A stretch of 64,000 nt of DNA, taken from NCBI RefSeq assembly GCF_900078365.1, contig NZ_LT598653.1, forward strand, positions 2,666,001 through 2,730,000, read 5' to 3'. This stretch comes from an uncultured Sphingopyxis sp. (lineage in GTDB: Bacteria > Pseudomonadota > Alphaproteobacteria > Sphingomonadales > Sphingomonadaceae). Shown here one piece after another: positions 60,097 through 64,000 of the stretch. Within the stretch, counting starts at the first letter, position 1; each line of letters opens with the position of its first letter. Made by a program: the position numbers and the translations under genes. The notes below the pieces were generated by a model. That model worked only from the letters and a program-made list of their open reading frames with translations. It ran no database searches and was not told where the DNA came from.

Positions 60097-61292
60097 TGCG
60101 CGCGCGCCACCTCGCGGTGGCGTCCTGCGCCGCGCTGACGCTATCGGGATGCAGCATCGCGGCGGTCGATTACGGCAAAATCCGCCACGCCGATTATGTC
60201 GCCGACCCGCGCTGCACCGCGCAGCCGGGCGCGGTGGTCGATGGCGAGGCGCTGCCCTTTTTCTTCGCGACGAGCCGCCTGCCCGATTGCCGCACGAGCG
60301 AGATCGAACTGCTGCGCCACCGCGGCGACCGGGTGCGCTATGGCCGCTTCAACGCGCCGCGCGACGTCACGGTCGGCAAGAAGGAGAAATTCCTCACCCC
60401 CCTCGCCTTTCAGGCCCCGGCCGACTGGTGGCGAGCATTGCAGGCCGAGACCGACCGCAAGCAGGGCCGCGTGCTGCTCTATGTCCACGGCTATCGCGAG
60501 AATTTCAACACGACCTCGAAGGACGCGGCGCAGATCGCGCGGATGACGGGCTTCGACGGGCCGATCATCGAATATAGCTGGCCGTCGCAGGGCAAGATCC
60601 TGAGCTATGTCGTCGACGAGACGAACATGTATCACGACGTCCGCAATTTCCGCGATTTCCTGAAATCGCTCGCCGAACAGAGCTGGGTCAAGGAGATTGT
60701 CCTCGTCTCGCACTCGCTCGGCGCGCGGCTGGTCATCCCCGCGGTCGCCTATGTCGACCGCACGTCGAGCAGCGCCGACAGCAGCAATATCTCGAACATC
60801 ATCCTCGCCTCGCCCGACATCGACCGCGAGACGTTCGAGCGCGACATCGAGGCGGAAGTGCTGTCGGCGCGGCGCGTCGCCAACGATCGCCGGATCACCG
60901 CCTATGTCTCACGCGCCGACAAGGCGCTCGCCGCGTCGCGCGCGATCCATGGCTATCCGCGGCTCGGTTCGCCCTATTGCTTCGATCCGTTCGAGGCCAC
61001 CGAACTGAAAGCCAAGGGGCTCCCCGAACGTTGCTATCCCGCCGCACGCGCCGGGCTGACCGTGATCGACACGACCGACGTATCGCGCGGATCGACAGGA
61101 CACAGCAATTTCCTGCGCAGCGCCGCCGTCTGCCGTGATTTTATCGACGTCGTCGCGAACAAGCGCACCCGGCCCGAGCGCGTTGCGACGCATCTGGCGC
61201 ATGTGTTCCGGCTGTTGCCAGACCCCGCCCTGCCGGAGAACGGCGACGACGCGATCTGCCACCGGACGCCCGAAACCGAAGCGCCCGAATAG
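60096..61292 (+). CDS. DUF900 alpha/beta hydrolase lipoprotein
   Basis: 398 residues. Lipoprotein signal with LSGC, then the DUF900 domain: FFFATSRLPDC, VLLYVHGYRENFNTTSKDAA, IIEYSWPSQGKILSYVVDET, IVLVSHSLGARLVIPAV (nucleophile Ser in HSLGA) and NIILASPDIDRETF. The expected His is in RGSTGHSNFL. It is probably a periplasmic, lipid-anchored serine hydrolase. The ATG overlaps the cobS stop (TGATG), so it is in the cobS operon. Confidence 0.9.
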   Translation: MRARHLAVASCAALTLSGCSIAAVDYGKIRHADYVADPRCTAQPGAVVDGEALPFFFATSRLPDCRTSEIELLRHRGDRVRYGRFNAPRDVTVGKKEKFLTPLAFQAPADWWRALQAETDRKQGRVLLYVHGYRENFNTTSKDAAQIARMTGFDGPIIEYSWPSQGKILSYVVDETNMYHDVRNFRDFLKSLAEQSWVKEIVLVSHSLGARLVIPAVAYVDRTSSSADSSNISNIILASPDIDRETFERDIEAEVLSARRVANDRRITAYVSRADKALAASRAIHGYPRLGSPYCFDPFEATELKAKGLPERCYPAARAGLTVIDTTDVSRGSTGHSNFLRSAAVCRDFIDVVANKRTRPERVATHLAHVFRLLPDPALPENGDDAICHRTPETEAPE

Positions 61293-61295
61293 CCT

Positions 61296-61427
61296 CTAAA
61301 AGCCGCACATGATCGCGAAGTTGGTGAGCCAGACGACCGGCCCCGCGCCGGTCCAGAGCCACAGTCCGCCGAGCGCGACGGCGACGAACAGCGCGAGCGC
61401 GATCCAGTCCTGCCGCTGGAGCCTCAC
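61296..61427 (-). CDS. 43-residue membrane protein coupled to the MFS gene
   Basis: Begins with GTG at 61427, overlapping the MFS stop (GTGA). The product has a short basic start (RLQRQDW), one clear hydrophobic helix (IALALFVAVALGGLWLW) and a second apolar stretch near the C-terminus (VVWLTNFAIM). The strict coupling and the non-random hydrophobic pattern support a real small gene; it ends three bases from the stop of the convergent DUF900 gene. No known family was recognised. Confidence 0.55.
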   Translation of the reverse strand: MRLQRQDWIALALFVAVALGGLWLWTGAGPVVWLTNFAIMCGF

Positions 61428-62644
61428 GCCGGCTCCAGCCGTTTGACGGGTGCATCGGCGATCGGCAGGTGAACGAGGCCGGCGAACAGCCCGAGCGCGA
61501 TCGAGAAGCCCCAGGCGATATTGTAGCTGCCGGTCGCATCGAAGATCAGCCCCGCCATCCACGCGCCGAAAAAGCTGCCGAGCTGATGGCTCAAAAAGAC
61601 GATGCCATAGAGCATCGAGAGATAGCGGACGCCGAAGACGCGCCCGACGATACCGCTGGTGAGCGGCACCGTGCCGAGCCACAGAAAGCCCATCGCCCCC
61701 GCAAAGGCGAGCGCGCTGGCATGACTGAGCGGCAGGAAGAGGAACAGCGCGATCACCGCCGAGCGCGCGGTATAGAGCGCCGACAGCACATATTTCTGGC
61801 GCAGCAGGTCGCCCGCGCGGCCGAAGACATAGGAGCCGAGGATATTGAACAAGCCGACCAGCGCGAGCACCTGCGCGCCGATCTCGATCCCCAGCCCCTT
61901 GTCGTCGAGATAGGCGGGCAGATGCGTCGCGATGAAGGCGATATGGAAGCCGCAGACGAAGAAGCCCGCGTTGAGCAGCCAATAGCCGCGATGGACCGCG
62001 GCTTCGCGAAGCGCCTCGCTCGCGGTCTGCTGTTCATCGAGCAGCAGCGTGCCCGGTGCGTCGGTGCGCCCCGCGACGCCGATCGCGAGCAGTCCGCACA
62101 GCGCGACGAGCCCCGCCATGATCCACAAGGTCTGGTGATAGCCGACGTCGCCGAGCAGCATCGACGCGAAGGGCACGACGAGGAACTGGCCGAGCGACCC
62201 GCCCGCGGTGACGATGCCGAAGGCGCCGCTGCGCTTTTCGGGGCTGACGACGCGCCCGACCGCGCCCAATACGACGACGAAGGTCGTCGCCGACTGCGCC
62301 ATGCCGATGAAGATGCCGAAGCTGATATGGAGCCCGATCGCGTCGGTCGCGAAGGCGGCGCCGATCAGCCCGAGCGCGTAGAGGAGCGCCCCGAAAAAGA
62401 CGACGCGCCCCGCGCCATGCTTGTCCGCGAGCGCGCCGACGAACGGCTGCACGAGCCCGAACAGCAGATTCTGGAGCGCCATCGCGAGCCCGAAATCGGA
62501 ACGGCTGATCCCGATATCGACGCTCATCTGCGGCAGGAACAGGCCGAAGGACTGGCGCACGCCCATCGCCAGCGTGACGATGAAAGCCGCGCAGGCGATG
62601 ACGATCCACGGGCGCTTCATGGGGGAGAGTGCGGGGGAGCTCAT
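61424..62644 (-). CDS. MFS transporter (OFA/monocarboxylate-like)
   Basis: 406 residues, twelve membrane segments. It begins KRPWIVIACAAFIVTLAMGV and has RQSFGLFLPQMSVDIGISRS, ADKHGAGRVVFFGALLYALG in loop 2-3, and GVRYLSMLYGIVFLSHQLGS in the second half. These features fit the group of MFS carriers that move monocarboxylates or other organic anions. The start is not certain: ATG at 62644 or 62620. It is transcribed against cobS and cobT, splitting the cobalamin genes. Confidence 0.9.
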   Translation of the reverse strand: MSSPALSPMKRPWIVIACAAFIVTLAMGVRQSFGLFLPQMSVDIGISRSDFGLAMALQNLLFGLVQPFVGALADKHGAGRVVFFGALLYALGLIGAAFATDAIGLHISFGIFIGMAQSATTFVVVLGAVGRVVSPEKRSGAFGIVTAGGSLGQFLVVPFASMLLGDVGYHQTLWIMAGLVALCGLLAIGVAGRTDAPGTLLLDEQQTASEALREAAVHRGYWLLNAGFFVCGFHIAFIATHLPAYLDDKGLGIEIGAQVLALVGLFNILGSYVFGRAGDLLRQKYVLSALYTARSAVIALFLFLPLSHASALAFAGAMGFLWLGTVPLTSGIVGRVFGVRYLSMLYGIVFLSHQLGSFFGAWMAGLIFDATGSYNIAWGFSIALGLFAGLVHLPIADAPVKRLEPA

Positions 62645-62715
62645 ACCTTTGCCGATGCGCCTGCCTTCCGTTTCCGTCAAGCGAGCTTAGCTATGGTCGC
62701 GCCCATTCCCTCTTT

Positions 62716-62792
62716 CGTCACCCCGGACTTGATCCGGGGTCCCGCTCAGCACCGTAAAGAAGCGGGACCCCGGATCAAGTCCGGGGTGACGA
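62716..62792. repeat. Inverted repeat, family F
   Basis: ACCCCGGACTTGATCCGGGG and its inverse, with inner CCCGCT / AGCGGG. It matches 31246-31323. It lies in the 209-base gap between the divergent MFS and cobT genes. Confidence 0.85.
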
Positions 62793-62853
62793 TTATGGCA
62801 TGCGTGACGGCATCCTCTTCCTTCGGCACCCAAAGCTGGTTAGAGCCGACTCG

Positions 62854-64000
62854 ATGACCGCTTCCTCCCCCCTCGACGATTTCAAGGCCGCGCTGTCGAG
62901 TGTCGCGCGCGCGGTGACGCGCGATGCCGAGGTCGAGGTGGGCTTTACCGCCGACGCGCCCGCGCAGATCGGCAAGGCGATCAAGGTGCCGACGCCGTCG
63001 CGCACCCTGCCCGCCGACCAGGTCGCCGAAGCACGCGGCTTTGCCGATTCCTATGCCCTGCGCATGAAGCATCACAGCGACAAGATCCACAATGCCGCGC
63101 GCCCCGCCGAGCCGCTCGCAGCCGCCGCGTTCGATGCGATGGAGCGCGCGCGGATCGAGGCATTGGGCGCGCGCCACATGGACGGGATGCGCAGCAACCT
63201 GGCCGCCAGCCTCCAGATGCGGATGCGCAGCGATCCGATCAGCCGCGCGCAAAGCCGCGAGGACGTGCCGATCTCGAGCGCGCTCGAGCTGATGCTGCGC
63301 GAGGCGTTGACCGGCGAACAGGCGCCGCAAGGGACCGAAACCGGCCTGTCGCTGGTGCGCGAATGGATCGCCAAGGAAGCCGGCGGCGACCTCACCGCGC
63401 TGTCGATGCTGCTCGACGATCAGGCCGCCTTTGCCGAAACCGCGAAGCTCGCGCTCCGCCACCTCGACCTCATCCACAGCGACGAGCCGCTCGAAGAAGG
63501 CAGCGAGGACGGCGGCGAGCAGGACGAGACCGAAGCCGAAGAGAGTCAGGAAGAGCAGGAAAGCGAAGACGGCGGCGCCGGCGAAAGCCAGGTCGACGCG
63601 CGCGCCGAAATGGCGGGCGATCAGGCCGACGATGGCGACAGCGACCCCGACGCGCAGGAAATGGAAGCCGACGGGGAGCCCGAAATGGGCGGCGAAGGCG
63701 ACGAGGGCATGCTACCCGTGCGTCCCAACCGCCTGCCGAGCGACATTCCCGATTTCAACTATCTGCGCTTCACCGAAAAACATGACGAGATCGTCGCCGC
63801 GACCGAGCTGTGCGATGCCGACGAACTGACGCGGCTGCGCGCCTATCTCGACCAGCAGATGACGCATCTGCAGGGCGCGGTGACCAAGCTCGCGAACCGC
63901 CTCCAACGCCGCTTGATGGCGCAGCAGAACCGCGCATGGGATTTCGATCAGGAGGAAGGCCAGCTCGACGCCGCGCGGCTCGCGCGCGTCATCGTCTCGC
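62854..64000 (+). CDS. cobT: Cobaltochelatase subunit CobT, 3' end outside the window
   Basis: 382 codons are visible and the frame is open to the end of the window. It starts MTASSPLDDFKAALSSVARA and has TPSRTLPADQVAEARGFADS and ALRMKHHSDKIHN. A long acidic stretch (about residues 205-285, rich in Glu, Asp and Gln) is typical of CobT, and is followed by LPSDIPDFNYLRFTEKHDEI and QQNRAWDFDQEEGQLDAARL. The C-terminal von Willebrand A domain should follow beyond the window. It forms the ATPase complex with CobS. Confidence 0.94.
   Translation, partial: MTASSPLDDFKAALSSVARAVTRDAEVEVGFTADAPAQIGKAIKVPTPSRTLPADQVAEARGFADSYALRMKHHSDKIHNAARPAEPLAAAAFDAMERARIEALGARHMDGMRSNLAASLQMRMRSDPISRAQSREDVPISSALELMLREALTGEQAPQGTETGLSLVREWIAKEAGGDLTALSMLLDDQAAFAETAKLALRHLDLIHSDEPLEEGSEDGGEQDETEAEESQEEQESEDGGAGESQVDARAEMAGDQADDGDSDPDAQEMEADGEPEMGGEGDEGMLPVRPNRLPSDIPDFNYLRFTEKHDEIVAATELCDADELTRLRAYLDQQMTHLQGAVTKLANRLQRRLMAQQNRAWDFDQEEGQLDAARLARVIVS

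Overview
The window reads as chromosomal DNA of an alphaproteobacterium, most likely a sphingomonad close to Sphingopyxis. This is inferred from the very high GC content, the BolA / J-domain protein / CobS ... CobT neighbourhood, the SUF operon led by an Rrf2 regulator, the MerC-domain gene, and the many short GC-rich palindromic repeats between genes. No rRNA, tRNA, phage, insertion sequence or CRISPR array was seen. Most genes are housekeeping or small accessory genes packed tightly, often with ATGA, GTGA or TGATG overlaps.

Layout. 1-6500: 3' part of a gamma-glutamyltransferase-family gene, PilZ protein, divergent HxlR regulator and SDR pair, rlmN, small outer-membrane barrel protein, lipoprotein, and a ynfA-type gene broken by a stop. 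6600-14400: GDSL esterase divergent from an ABC/FtsX export pair, then thrS, metallophosphoesterase and TauE-type permease in one minus-strand operon. 14400-19600: MerC protein behind a perfect palindrome, VOC protein, a membrane protein with a tiny XRE regulator, alpha/beta hydrolase, thioesterase, gloA and gloB. 19700-27500: acyl-CoA ligase, complete ggt, pyrD, DUF885 lipoprotein and AraC regulator. 27500-34200: a candidate small RNA, then the SUF iron-sulfur operon (Rrf2 regulator, sufB, DUF559 gene, sufC, sufD, sufS, DUF59 protein, sufA). 34200-46100: extensin-like protein, flavin halogenase homologue, cation/proton antiporter, Phd/VapC toxin-antitoxin pair, P450, tandem dicarboxylate-type symporters and an SLC13-type permease. 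46100-58900: aroC with a second DUF559 gene, GNAT, fabI, YihY, DnaJ-like, pdxH, PhzF, serine hydrolase, AraC regulator, a second candidate structured RNA, alpha/beta hydrolase, pirin, BolA, J-domain protein. 59100-64000: cobS, DUF900 lipoprotein, MFS transporter and the 5' part of cobT.

The most unusual content is the repeat system. About twenty GC-rich palindromic elements fall into families that share internal modules. Two DUF559 nuclease-like genes each sit exactly between long inverted arms of such a repeat, one between sufB and sufC and one upstream of aroC. This suggests a nuclease-bearing element of which the many short copies may be gene-less, MITE-like derivatives. In addition, three copies of a 96-bp form (32 codons, same strand, same reading frame) lie inside coding sequence in the SUF operon: at the C-terminus of the Rrf2 regulator, inside SufC and near the N-terminus of SufS. 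Each adds a nearly identical peptide beginning PLPLAGG and ending SPNPSRKREG. This resembles the behaviour of Rickettsia palindromic elements, but with an unrelated sequence.

Other signals worth testing are the two candidate small RNAs (27500-27620 and 55140-55281), a Zur-like palindrome between thrS and the MerC gene, and dyads upstream of the XRE pair, the Rrf2 regulator and the toxin-antitoxin pair.
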